Assembly: GCA_934546935.1 (NCBI GenBank)
Contig: CAKTEH010000009.1
Span: forward strand, 1 to 64,000
Length of the DNA: 64,000 nt
Source: an uncultured Eubacteriales bacterium
Lineage (GTDB): Bacteria; Bacillota; Clostridia; Oscillospirales; QAMX01
Reading direction: 5' to 3'
In this document: positions 1 to 7,975 of the stretch, in pieces
Position numbering within the stretch: the first letter of the stretch is position 1
Layout: every line of letters begins with the position of its first letter
Position numbers and translations under genes: made by a program
The notes under the pieces: generated by a model
What the model saw: the letters and a program-made list of their open reading frames with translations, nothing else
The model's database searches: none
Told to the model about the DNA's origin: nothing

Positions 1-228
1 TACGGTGATAACCGTGAATTTTACAACGGCCAGCAGAGATTTCTGCTGTACCGCTTCCACATCGCTGACCCGATCCATTTTGAGACCAAATTCCGCATGA
101 CGCTGGACAATCTGGGATGGACCGGGCCGCGATACGATGACTATACTTCCTGCGCATACTGGTATCAGACGCTGCCGTCCGCACCGCTGAAATCGCTGCC
201 GTCTGACAAAGAGATGATTATGAAGTGA
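1..228 (+). CDS. GH172/DUF2961-family protein, C-terminal part (5' end outside window)
   Basis: An open frame enters from the left edge and stops at a TGA ending at 228, giving about 75 C-terminal residues. The pattern YRFHIADPIHFETKFRMTLD followed by DDYTSCAYWYQ is typical of the last strands of DUF2961 proteins, now glycoside hydrolase family 172 (fructosidase or arabinofuranosidase-type enzymes with a double jelly-roll fold). The DD and YWYQ residues belong to this family's conserved C-terminal block. The specific substrate cannot be told from the tail. A terminator follows about 40 bases after the stop. It fits with the other glycosidases in the first 7 kb. Confidence 0.72.
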   Translation, partial: YGDNREFYNGQQRFLLYRFHIADPIHFETKFRMTLDNLGWTGPRYDDYTSCAYWYQTLPSAPLKSLPSDKEMIMK

Positions 229-269
229 CCGCCACAGGCGAATGGGTAAAAAACATTACAAAAAAATCG

Positions 270-306
270 GGGTGTCAAGAAAAAATACTTGACATCCTGT
301 TTTTTT
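270..306 (+). terminator. Rho-independent terminator after GH172 gene
   Basis: A 10-bp stem (270-279 with 288-297, one G-U pair) closes an A-rich loop and is followed by TGTTTTTTT. It ends the left-edge gene. Confidence 0.8.
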
Positions 307-629
307 ATATCTGTTTCTTTCCTCAAAATGGTCGGGAGTACCGATATTTAAGATGTTTTTTCCGGGAAACTTTGTAACCATTTTTATTGGTAACACGTAC
401 AGATTCCACTAATCTAAGATAGTCTTTTCCATTGTTTTTGTTAAGAAAAAGCAAGGAAAACTTTGCAACATAAGGAAGAATTTATCTGGACCTAATCAAA
501 GAAGTGGCAAACTCGGGCAGTAATTTTATCACATATTTAGCATAATATAAATTCGGTTTAATTGATTTTATCATAGTTTTTGGCTATACTAAGGTTGGAA
601 AAAATGACATAGCAGAATGGGGGCTTTTT
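307..629. other. Intergenic region, AT-rich, no gene seen
   Basis: No open frame with a plausible ribosome site was found here. The only supported element is the promoter at 562-590 close to its right end. The rest may be the old upstream region of the broken LysR gene. Confidence 0.5.
562..590 (+). promoter_or_regulatory. Sigma-A-type promoter of the broken LysR gene
   Basis: TTGATT and TATACT are separated by 17 bases. It lies 39 bases before the ATG of the 13-codon LysR remnant, so the promoter outlived the gene it served and may now transcribe the pseudogene region. Confidence 0.6.
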
Positions 630-671
630 ATGACACTGACACAATTAGAATACTTTTGCACGGTACGCTAA
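630..671 (+). pseudogene. N-terminal remnant of a LysR-type regulator
   Basis: The ATG at 630 opens MTLTQLEYFCTVR and then stops at once (TAA, 669-671). MTLTQLEYF is a classic beginning of the LysR winged helix-turn-helix domain, which should continue for about 290 residues. The continuation is missing and the next bases code, in another frame, for a recombinase tail. This reads as a LysR gene cut by insertion or deletion. Confidence 0.65.
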
Positions 672-804
672 CCCCACTGAACTGACAGCGGAGCTTTTGA
701 ATACGCTGATTGAGAAGATCGTCATTCACGAAGCGACCACCGTAGATGGGATGCGTGAGCAGGATATTGACATCTACTACCGCTTTATCGGCAAAATTGA
801 GTAA
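649..804 (+). pseudogene. C-terminal remnant of a large serine recombinase (Tn4451/TndX-like)
   Basis: In the frame of position 649 the sequence reads NPTELTAELLNTLIEKIVIH, then EATTVDGMREQDIDIYYRF and IGKIE before a TAA at 802-804. The patterns ELTxELLNxLIEKI.VHEA and QDIDIYYRFIGKI are characteristic of the extreme C-terminus (DUF4368 region) of the serine recombinases carried by conjugative and mobilisable elements of Firmicutes. The catalytic domain and about 90 percent of the protein are absent and there is no start codon, so it is a fossil. The junction with the LysR start lies near 655-670. Confidence 0.7.
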
Positions 805-813
805 AAACAAAGA

Positions 814-849
814 TATGAGTGCCTATGCAAGTAGGCATAGGCACTCATA
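814..849. repeat. 15-bp perfect inverted repeat after recombinase remnant
   Basis: 814-828 (TATGAGTGCCTATGC) pairs perfectly with 835-849 across a 6-base loop. It starts 10 bases after the recombinase stop. No T-run follows, so it is a weak terminator candidate. It could instead be a hairpin near the end of the lost element. Confidence 0.6.
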
Positions 850-867
850 CATAACCAATATCTTTAA

Positions 868-1251
868 TCGAGGGAAACGGGAAATTATATGCCTGATATT
901 GCGATGCTGCCTCTGATCAGCGAGTTGTTTAACGTCAGCATTGATGAGTTGCTTGCAGGACAGGGGCAGGATGCGTTGGAATGTTCAAAGGGAACGCAGG
1001 AAACTCCGCCTGAAGTATTAAAGGAAAGCCGGTTTTCCATTAGGGAACGGAGAAATTTTTGGAAGCACCGTTGGCTGCGCGCGCATGCTGCCGCCTTGAC
1101 ACTGTGTGTCTGTGCAGTATTGGGCTTTTGGGGTTGGGCTGTTTATTCTCAGCAGGTCTGGTCTTGTGCTGTAATACCAACTGGCGGTCTTGGGATTTAT
1201 CTTTTTGCTTATAACCGTATGGCTGGATATGTTGAGCAGAAAATATATTAG
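868..1251 (+). pseudogene. 5'-truncated XRE-family regulator with C-terminal membrane segments
   Basis: From 868 the frame reads SRETGNYMPDIAMLPLISEL and continues FNVSIDELLAG. This matches the last helices of an XRE (Cro/CI) HTH domain, whose usual form is SRWExGxxxPDIxxLPxLSxLFxVSIDELL, here lacking one residue. A stop at 865-867 cuts off the DNA-recognition helices. About 120 residues remain from the ATG at 889, including two hydrophobic stretches near residues 65-85 and 90-110. The ATG has no good ribosome site, so a working DNA-binding regulator is unlikely. Together with the LysR and recombinase fragments it marks a scar. Confidence 0.6.
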
Positions 1252-1366
1252 TCTACCCTCTTTTCAGACCTGTGCGGTATGTGCTGTCCGTTTGCTATAT
1301 TTTCATTCTATCGCAATAGGAAAAATCTGTAAATAAAAACAGTATTCTGGAAAAGGAGTATGGCGT

Positions 1367-4147
1367 ATGAAAACGGGATTGGACATGAAACATTACAGGA
1401 GCCTTGCCCGTGCAGTCGCGGCAGAGGGCTGTGTGCTTGTGCGCAATGAAGGGGATGCGCTGCCCTTTCACAATGGCGCGCGTGTGGCGGTATTCGGACG
1501 CGCCCAGGCTGCTTACTACAAAAGCGGGACCGGTTCCGGTGGTATGGTTAATACTGCGCCGGTCGCCAGTATTTTGGAAGCGCTGGAGCAAGAACCCGGG
1601 CTCAGCATTGACGGCAGGATAAAATCCATATACGAAGCGTGGATTGCTGTGCATCCGTTCGAACAGGGCTCCGGTTGGGCTTCGGAACCGTGGTTTCAGA
1701 AGGAAATGCCGCTTGACCCTGCTCTTGTACACCAGGCTGCCGGACGCTGCGATTATGCCGTCGTGGTGATCGGCCGGACGGCAGGTGAGGATCAGGACAA
1801 TACACCGGAAGAAGGCAGTTATTTTTTAACTGAAACAGAACGGAAAATGCTTGCTGCAGTCTGCTCTGCTTTTCCCCGAACCGTTGTACTGCTTAATGTC
1901 GGCAACGTTATCGATATGCAGTGGGTGGAGCAGTATCAGCCCGCCGCCGTCGTATATCTGTGGCAGGGCGGGGAAATGGGCGCGTATGCTGTCGCGGATA
2001 TTCTTACCGGGCGGGTCAATCCCTGCGGCCGCCTGAGCGATACCATTGCGCGCCGTATTGAAGATTATCCCGCAGCAGCCAATTATGGGGATGCACGGCG
2101 CACGGAGTATTGTGAAGATATTTATGTAGGCTACCGTTATTTTGAAACTTTTGCGCCGGAAAAAGTTCTATACCCCTTCGGCTTCGGCCTTTCCTATTCT
2201 ACATTTGCCATTGAAACCCTCTGTCTGGACGAACAGGAAGGTATGATATCCATACAGGTGGCGGTAACCAATACCGGCCGCAGGGCAGGCAAAGAGGTTG
2301 TGCAGGTTTATTGCGGGGCCCCACAGGGAACGCTGGGCAAGCCTGCACGCTGTCTGTGTGCCTTCGCCAAAACCCCGCTTCTGCAGCCGGGGCAGAGGAT
2401 TGAAGTTTCCCTGCGTTTTTCTTTTTATACGTTTGCGTCCTATGATGACACCGGCGCTTCCGGTAAGGCCAACGCCTATGTTCTGGAGCCGGGTACATAC
2501 CGGTTTTACGTCGGCGCTGACGTACGTACAGCTCCGTTTGCAGGAAAGGTTCAAATCAGCACCCATACGGTACTATACCCCCATACGGCTGCATTGGAGC
2601 CGGTTCGTCCGTTTATGCGGATACATCCAGTGGAATCAGACGGCGGTTATCGTATTTCCCATACTGCTGTGCCAGCACGGAAAACAGACATTTCTGCGCG
2701 CATAACTGAAAATCTTCCGGAAGAAATCCCGTATACGGGATTTCAGGGGATTCGACTTGCGGATGTCGCCGAAGGCAGGGCAGAAATGGACGCCTTTATC
2801 GCGCAGCTTGACCGGGACGCACTTTGCTGCCTGGTCCGCGGGGAGGGGATGTGCTCCCCACGCGTTACGCCGGGTACAGCCGGCGCTTTTGGCGGTGTAA
2901 CGGACGAGTTGTGCGCACTGGGAATTCCGACGGCTTGCTGTGCAGACGGTCCCGGCGGTATCCGTATGGACTGCGGGATGCAGGCACTGGCAATTCCAGT
3001 TGGAACCTGTATCGCCTGTACCTACAATGAAGAACTGACCCGGGAGCTGTTTACCTGCCTTGGTTTGGAACTGCGTAGAAACAGGATTGATACAATTCTT
3101 GGCCCGGGTATGAATCTGCACCGCCATGTGCTCAACGGCCGCAATTTTGAGTATTTTTCGGAAGATCCGCTTTTGACAGGAAAAATGGCTTCGGCACAGC
3201 TGCACGGGCTTCACGAATGCGGCGTTACAGGTACAATTAAACATTTTGCCTGCAATAATCAGGAATATCATCGAAATGATGTCGACGCTGTCGTATCTCA
3301 ACGTGCCCTGCGGGAGCTTTACCTCAAGGGATTTGAAATTGCAGTGCGCGAGAGCGGCGCTTATTGCATTATGAGCTCCTATAATCTGCTCAATGGCGTA
3401 CACACTGCCAGCAACTACGACTTGCTGACAACGGTCCTGCGCGGGGAGTGGGGGTATACGGGCCTTGTGATGACAGACTGGTGGGCCAAGGGGAATTTTG
3501 AAGGGGAACCAGATTCCCGCAGCTGTATGTCTGCACAAATTCGCGCGCAGAACGATCTTTATATGGTCGCGCGTGATGCAAAGGCGAACACAAACGCAGA
3601 TGACTCGAAAGCCATGCTGCAGGCCGGACGGGTGACGATTGCCGAATACCAGCGCAGCGCTATGAATATTTGCCGGAATCTGCTGAAAACGCCTGCATTT
3701 TTGCATTCTTGCGGAAAAACCGATGAAATCGATGCTTTGTTTACGCAGACAGACTTGCAGCAGGAGGATTACGCCGGTGCTTATACGCGGATATCTGTAA
3801 ATGCATCTTCCGGGGAAGCCGGGCTTGCCTGTGGCACGCTTTCTGAAGGTGGGGCAGGGGATCTTCTTTTTGAAATTCGTGCTGGCGCACCGGGAATCTG
3901 GAGCCTTTCCCTGCGTGTACGTCCCAAAGCAGAGCAGCAGCTTGCCCAGGCGGCCGTCTCTGTTTTTTATAACCGGACGTTGCTGGATACTGTCAGCCTG
4001 TCGGGATATTCCTGTCAATGGCAGGAATTTACGCTGTCCTTGGGTCCAGTGAAGGATCCGGGTTTTTACATCCGCCTGCATTCCACCGGCGGCTTGGAGC
4101 TTGGGCAGGCTGTTGTTCAGCGTGACGTGCAGGAGCAGAAGGAATGA
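1367..4147 (+). CDS. Circularly permuted glycoside hydrolase family 3 beta-glucosidase-type enzyme
   Basis: 926 residues, predicted cytoplasmic (no signal peptide), likely removing terminal beta-linked glucose or xylose from oligosaccharides. The domain order is swapped relative to ordinary GH3: the (alpha/beta)6 C-domain comes first (about residues 18-265, with likely acid/base Glu141 in TAGEDQDN), then a fibronectin-III-like domain (about 285-395), then the TIM-barrel N-domain (about 480-790, with KHFACNNQE near 624 and catalytic nucleophile Asp704 in VMTDWW). This permuted order is known from Butyrivibrio and Ruminococcus beta-glucosidases. The last 100 residues form a beta-rich tail that could bind carbohydrate. 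The start is supported by AAAAGGAG 8-12 bases upstream. Its stop overlaps the next gene's ATG (ATGA). Exact substrate is unknown. Confidence 0.9.
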   Translation: MKTGLDMKHYRSLARAVAAEGCVLVRNEGDALPFHNGARVAVFGRAQAAYYKSGTGSGGMVNTAPVASILEALEQEPGLSIDGRIKSIYEAWIAVHPFEQGSGWASEPWFQKEMPLDPALVHQAAGRCDYAVVVIGRTAGEDQDNTPEEGSYFLTETERKMLAAVCSAFPRTVVLLNVGNVIDMQWVEQYQPAAVVYLWQGGEMGAYAVADILTGRVNPCGRLSDTIARRIEDYPAAANYGDARRTEYCEDIYVGYRYFETFAPEKVLYPFGFGLSYSTFAIETLCLDEQEGMISIQVAVTNTGRRAGKEVVQVYCGAPQGTLGKPARCLCAFAKTPLLQPGQRIEVSLRFSFYTFASYDDTGASGKANAYVLEPGTYRFYVGADVRTAPFAGKVQISTHTVLYPHTAALEPVRPFMRIHPVESDGGYRISHTAVPARKTDISARITENLPEEIPYTGFQGIRLADVAEGRAEMDAFIAQLDRDALCCLVRGEGMCSPRVTPGTAGAFGGVTDELCALGIPTACCADGPGGIRMDCGMQALAIPVGTCIACTYNEELTRELFTCLGLELRRNRIDTILGPGMNLHRHVLNGRNFEYFSEDPLLTGKMASAQLHGLHECGVTGTIKHFACNNQEYHRNDVDAVVSQRALRELYLKGFEIAVRESGAYCIMSSYNLLNGVHTASNYDLLTTVLRGEWGYTGLVMTDWWAKGNFEGEPDSRSCMSAQIRAQNDLYMVARDAKANTNADDSKAMLQAGRVTIAEYQRSAMNICRNLLKTPAFLHSCGKTDEIDALFTQTDLQQEDYAGAYTRISVNASSGEAGLACGTLSEGGAGDLLFEIRAGAPGIWSLSLRVRPKAEQQLAQAAVSVFYNRTLLDTVSLSGYSCQWQEFTLSLGPVKDPGFYIRLHSTGGLELGQAVVQRDVQEQKE

Positions 4148-5079
4148 TTATCAGTGCAAGCCGCCGTACCGATATCCCGGCATGTTATGCAGACTGGTTT
4201 TTCCGCCGCTTAAAAGAGGGCTATGTCTGTGTGTCAAACCCCTTTAACCCACGAAGCATCAGCCGCATATCGCTCAGCCCCGATGTGGTGGACGCCATTG
4301 TATTCTGGACAAAAAATCCCATTCCGATGCTTGCCCATCTTGACGAGCTTTCTGCTTACCCTTGCCTTTTTCAGTTTACGCTGACACCTTATGGCCGTGA
4401 TCTGGAAAATGGGCTTCCGGATAAGAAAACGGATCTGCTGCGTGCGTTTCGTGCGCTTTCAAAAGCCGCGGGACCGGAACGTGTAATCTGGCGTTATGAC
4501 CCTATCCTGTTTACAGAGGTTTACACGCCGCAATGGCATCTTTCCACTTTCTCCCGCTATGCCGCAGCGCTTTCCGGCTGCACACAGCGGGTAATTATCA
4601 GCTTTGTTGACCTTTATGCGAAAACACAGAGAAATATGCGGGGAATTGCCTTGACGCAGCTTTCTGAGGATGAACTGCTTTCTTTTGCCGCTGGTCTGTG
4701 TGCCTGTGCACATGCGCAGGGAATGCAGGTACAGACCTGTGCTGAGGAAATCGACCTTTCGGCATCAGGGATTCCGCATGGCGCCTGTATCGACGGGGTG
4801 CTTTTGGAGCGTATTGTCGGCGCACCGCTGCGCGTACCCAGGCATGACGGCCAGCGTAATGCCTGCCTGTGCGCGGAAAGCGTAGATATCGGCATCTATG
4901 ATACCTGCACAAACGGCTGCCGTTACTGTTATGCCAATGCTTCTGCTGCGGCAATTGCCGCACACCGGAAGGCATATGATCCCGATTCTCCAATTTTATG
5001 CCGTACCATTACCCCGCAGGATACCGTTCATTTGCGCCGCTGCGTATCCCTTCGTGAAAGCCAATATACGCTTTTTTAA
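4144..5079 (+). CDS. DUF1848 family protein with C-terminal cysteine cluster
   Basis: 311 residues opening with MIISASRRTDIPACYADWFF, the hallmark of DUF1848. The middle has the family pattern VVDAIVFWTKNPIPM and FQFTLTPYGRDLE. The C-terminus carries CLCAESVDIGIYDTC and NGCRYCYAN, a cysteine cluster resembling the Fe-S-binding CxxxCxxC motif of radical-SAM enzymes but placed at the end of the chain. The biochemical role of the family is not established. It starts inside the stop of the GH3 gene (4-base overlap), so the two are translationally coupled; whether it acts on the same sugar pathway is unknown. Confidence 0.85.
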   Translation: MIISASRRTDIPACYADWFFRRLKEGYVCVSNPFNPRSISRISLSPDVVDAIVFWTKNPIPMLAHLDELSAYPCLFQFTLTPYGRDLENGLPDKKTDLLRAFRALSKAAGPERVIWRYDPILFTEVYTPQWHLSTFSRYAAALSGCTQRVIISFVDLYAKTQRNMRGIALTQLSEDELLSFAAGLCACAHAQGMQVQTCAEEIDLSASGIPHGACIDGVLLERIVGAPLRVPRHDGQRNACLCAESVDIGIYDTCTNGCRYCYANASAAAIAAHRKAYDPDSPILCRTITPQDTVHLRRCVSLRESQYTLF

Positions 5080-5150
5080 CTGTTAGGCTTCGGATCGTGC
5101 AAATAATTGGAATGCCGCAGATGTTTCTATTTTGCCGCAGCGTGTAGCGC

Positions 5151-5179
5151 TTGACCGGAGAAATTTTCCATGCTATACT
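5151..5179 (+). promoter_or_regulatory. Extended -10 promoter of the alpha-glucuronidase gene
   Basis: TTGACC and TATACT are 17 bases apart, with TGC directly before the -10. It lies 37 bases before the ATG at 5216. No obvious operator palindrome overlaps it. Confidence 0.8.
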
Positions 5180-5215
5180 TGGATTTACTAAGAATCCGTT
5201 CAGGAGGTTGAAGAA

Positions 5216-7189
5216 ATGGACTATACCAAGGTTTGGCTGGATTATAAGCCTGTCCAATCTGCCCCCGCGCAGGCTTTTTCTCTTTGCACACAGGAAAAAG
5301 GCCCGATTATTGACAATATTTTGTCTGAGTTTGATACTGCTTTTTCCGCCATGTACGGCATGGCGCCGGTACATGGATGCCAGGCTGGTACAATACCTAT
5401 TACGCTGGATATCAATACTTGCCTGCATGAAGAAGGTTTCCGGATTGAAAAGACGGCGGAAAAAATTTCTATTGCCGCAGGCGCACATCAGGGCTTACTG
5501 TATGGTACTTTTGAACTGCTGCGCCGGATACAGACAGGCAAGGCCTGCACAGATTTTACCGTGGAAAAATCGCCTTCCAACCCTTTGCGAATGGCCAATC
5601 ACTGGGATAATATGGATGGCAGCATTGAACGCGGTTATTCGGGAAAATCCTTTTTCTTTGCAAATGATGAGGTGCTTGTCAACGAAAGAACCCGTGATTA
5701 TGCACGTATGATGGCTTCGGTCGGCATCAATGCATCGGTCATCAATAACGTCAATGTCCGTTTCAGCGCACCGTTCCTTCTTACCGACCGCTATCGCAAG
5801 CCGTTGGTTGAAATTGCCAAAATTTTTGCAGGTTATGGTATTAAGCTTTTCCTTTCCCTGAATTTTGCGTCTCCGGTTCGCGTCGGTGGTCTGGATACGG
5901 CGGATCCGCTCGACGAAAAGGTTATCGCCTGGTGGCGTAATACGTGTAAAGATATTTTTGAGGATATTCCCAATTTCGGCGGTTTTCTCGTTAAGGCGGA
6001 TTCCGAGGGTTCGTTCGGTCCGTTTGCCTATGGCCGTACGCATGCAGAGGGTGCGAATATGCTTGCCGATGCGGTGCGTCCCTATGGCGGCATCATTGTC
6101 TGGCGGTGCTTTGTCTATAACTGCCAGCAGGACTGGCGTGATAATGTTACCGACCGTGCCTGCCAAAGCTATTTGAATTTTATTGAGCTTGACGGAAAAT
6201 TTGCTGACAACGTCATCCTGCAAATTAAAAACGGCCCGGTGGATTTCCAGGTACGCGAGCCCGTCCATCCGCTTTTCGGCGGCCTGAAGCATACGAATAT
6301 GATGATGGAATTCCAGGTGGCGCAGGAATATACCGGTCAGCAGCGTCATGTCTGCTATCTGATTCCGGAGTTCCGCGAAATCCTTGATTTTAAAACCTGC
6401 AACGGCGAAAAATATGATACAGTCAAAGACCTGATTTCCGGGAAGAATTATGGCTATAAAAACTGCGGTATGGCGGCGGTTGTCAATACCGGGAATGACA
6501 AGAACTGGACCGGTCATGACTTGGCTGCGGCAAATCTTTATGGCTTCGGCCGGCTCGCTTATGAAGATACGTTGACATCGGAAGAAATTGCGCAGGAATG
6601 GATTACGCTGACCTTTGGCGATGACAGCCAGGTAATGCAGAATGTAGAGAAAATTCTGATGATGAGCTGGCCTGCATATGAAAAATATAATGCGCCGCTT
6701 GGGATCGGCTGGATGGTAGCGCCGCATAGTCATTTTGGACCGGACATTGACGGGTATGAATATGACCGGTGGGGTACGTATCACCGGATCAGCCATTCTG
6801 CAATTGGCCGCGACCGCAGCAGCCGTGGTACCGGATACAGCCAGCAGTATCCTGAACCCCTGGCCTCGATGTATGACCGGATTGAAACCTGCCCGGAAGA
6901 GCTTCTGCTGTTTTTCCACCGTGTGCGCTTTGACTATGTTATGTCTACCGGAGAAACGCTCCTGCAGCACATTTATAATACCCATTTCGAAGGCGTCGAA
7001 GATGTCGAGAAGATGCTGGCACTTTGGGAAGCGTTGGAAGGCAAGATTGAGCCGGAGGCATACGCCCGGGTTTGTGAGCGTATGCAGTTCCAGCTCGCGC
7101 ATTCAAAAGAATGGCGGGACAGGATTAACACTTATCTCTATCGTATGACGGAAATTCCGGATGCGAAGGGCAGAAAGATTTACGACTGA
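5216..7189 (+). CDS. aguA: Alpha-glucuronidase, glycoside hydrolase family 67
   Basis: 657 residues, cytoplasmic. It removes (4-O-methyl)glucuronic acid from the non-reducing end of xylo-oligosaccharides in xylan breakdown. Family signatures include NHWDNMDGSIERGYSGKS, FLVKADSEGSFGPF and MMMEFQVAQEYTG. By family knowledge the catalytic residues should be Glu264 (in ADSEG), Asp343 (in NGPVDFQ) and Glu365 (in MMMEFQ), all present. The length is slightly below the usual 670-720. The start is backed by CAGGAGG 8 bases upstream. It is transcribed alone from a strong promoter and ended by a strong terminator. With the GH3 enzyme it makes a small plant-xylan side-chain module. Confidence 0.93.
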   Translation: MDYTKVWLDYKPVQSAPAQAFSLCTQEKGPIIDNILSEFDTAFSAMYGMAPVHGCQAGTIPITLDINTCLHEEGFRIEKTAEKISIAAGAHQGLLYGTFELLRRIQTGKACTDFTVEKSPSNPLRMANHWDNMDGSIERGYSGKSFFFANDEVLVNERTRDYARMMASVGINASVINNVNVRFSAPFLLTDRYRKPLVEIAKIFAGYGIKLFLSLNFASPVRVGGLDTADPLDEKVIAWWRNTCKDIFEDIPNFGGFLVKADSEGSFGPFAYGRTHAEGANMLADAVRPYGGIIVWRCFVYNCQQDWRDNVTDRACQSYLNFIELDGKFADNVILQIKNGPVDFQVREPVHPLFGGLKHTNMMMEFQVAQEYTGQQRHVCYLIPEFREILDFKTCNGEKYDTVKDLISGKNYGYKNCGMAAVVNTGNDKNWTGHDLAAANLYGFGRLAYEDTLTSEEIAQEWITLTFGDDSQVMQNVEKILMMSWPAYEKYNAPLGIGWMVAPHSHFGPDIDGYEYDRWGTYHRISHSAIGRDRSSRGTGYSQQYPEPLASMYDRIETCPEELLLFFHRVRFDYVMSTGETLLQHIYNTHFEGVEDVEKMLALWEALEGKIEPEAYARVCERMQFQLAHSKEWRDRINTYLYRMTEIPDAKGRKIYD

Positions 7190-7233
7190 TACATCCGCTT
7201 TTTCATATGCCGGTGCGGTGCCCGGTTTATTTT

Positions 7234-7283
7234 AAAAGCAGCTGCGCAGTACAAGTTTTTGTGCTGCGCAGCTGCTTTTTTGA
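7234..7283 (+). terminator. Strong rho-independent terminator after aguA
   Basis: A stem of at least 16 bp (7234-7249 with 7264-7279, extended by pairs around a short loop) is followed by a T-run. The A-run on the left side makes it likely to work in both directions, and it sits between convergent genes. Confidence 0.9.
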
Positions 7284-7319
7284 ATAAAAAAGTTTTTCTT
7301 TTAGATATCCTTAATACGG

Positions 7320-7838
7320 TCAGGCTGGAAATATCCGGTCAAATATAAAATCTGCCACTGCCTGCGCATCCAGTGTCTCAGTGTCAACTTTCTCTCCATA
7401 TGTATACTGGCGAAAAGCCTGTAGGCATCTGTCTATCTGCATTTCTGCCCAGCATCCCCGCGATTCTCCGCGCTGGAGCAGGCGTTGCACAATGGTTTCT
7501 TTGCGGGCCGTCAGGACAAAGTGGCGTATTGAAAGTCCATTCTCTTGCAGCTTACCCGCCGTCTGATTATAATAATCAACTCTTGCAATAGTCATGGGGA
7601 TTATGATATGCCCCGAAAAAGCATCATACATATATCGAATTATTTTATAATTAAATTCCCGCCAGATTTCAAGATCTTGAAAATCACCTTTTCGCTGCAT
7701 GGATGTGGGGAAATTGTTCCATAAGAAATATCCCATTTGTTCCGGATCATATATGTGCGAATTCTTAAATTTCTTTTGGAGTCTGTTTGCCGTTTCTGTT
7801 TTTCCAACTCCATAGCATCCGTTGAGCCATATAATCAA
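7320..7838 (-). CDS. P-loop kinase-like ATPase of the TmrB type
   Basis: About 172 residues. A Walker A motif, NGCYGVGKT, stands at the very beginning and is followed by HIYDPEQMGYFL and WREFNY, the pattern of Bacillus TmrB (tunicamycin resistance) and related small nucleotide-binding proteins. An ATG at 7854-7856 exists, but the homologous N-terminus (IIWLNG) argues for the TTG at 7836-7838, preceded by AGAGG with 9-base spacing. What it phosphorylates or binds is unknown; tunicamycin resistance is only one possibility. It is a monocistronic minus-strand gene between two bidirectional terminators. Confidence 0.75.
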   Translation of the reverse strand: MIIWLNGCYGVGKTETANRLQKKFKNSHIYDPEQMGYFLWNNFPTSMQRKGDFQDLEIWREFNYKIIRYMYDAFSGHIIIPMTIARVDYYNQTAGKLQENGLSIRHFVLTARKETIVQRLLQRGESRGCWAEMQIDRCLQAFRQYTYGEKVDTETLDAQAVADFIFDRIFPA

Positions 7839-7873
7839 AATACAATACCTCTGCAAAACATATGTTTTTTGTA

Positions 7874-7912
7874 AAAATGCCCAGATCCCGCCAATTCTGA
7901 TCTGGGCGTTTT
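7874..7912. terminator. Bidirectional terminator between the RlmI-like and TmrB-like genes
   Basis: Arms 7879-7887 and 7899-7907 (GCCCAGATC) are flanked by A-run and T-run on the two sides. It ends the RlmI-like gene on the minus strand. Confidence 0.85.
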
Positions 7913-7975
7913 TACTTTTTGTTTTTTTCGCACTTTACCTCTTTACATTGAGAAATACGGCAGTTTATTGTACTT

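Noticed and set aside
628..810. 60-codon frame on the minus strand
   Set aside because: It is the complement of the recombinase remnant, which matches a known family in the plus direction; the minus product has no traits and no ribosome site.
814..849. Terminal inverted repeat or attachment site of the lost element
   Set aside because: Only one copy is present within the window and no target duplication can be seen, so I record it as a plain hairpin.
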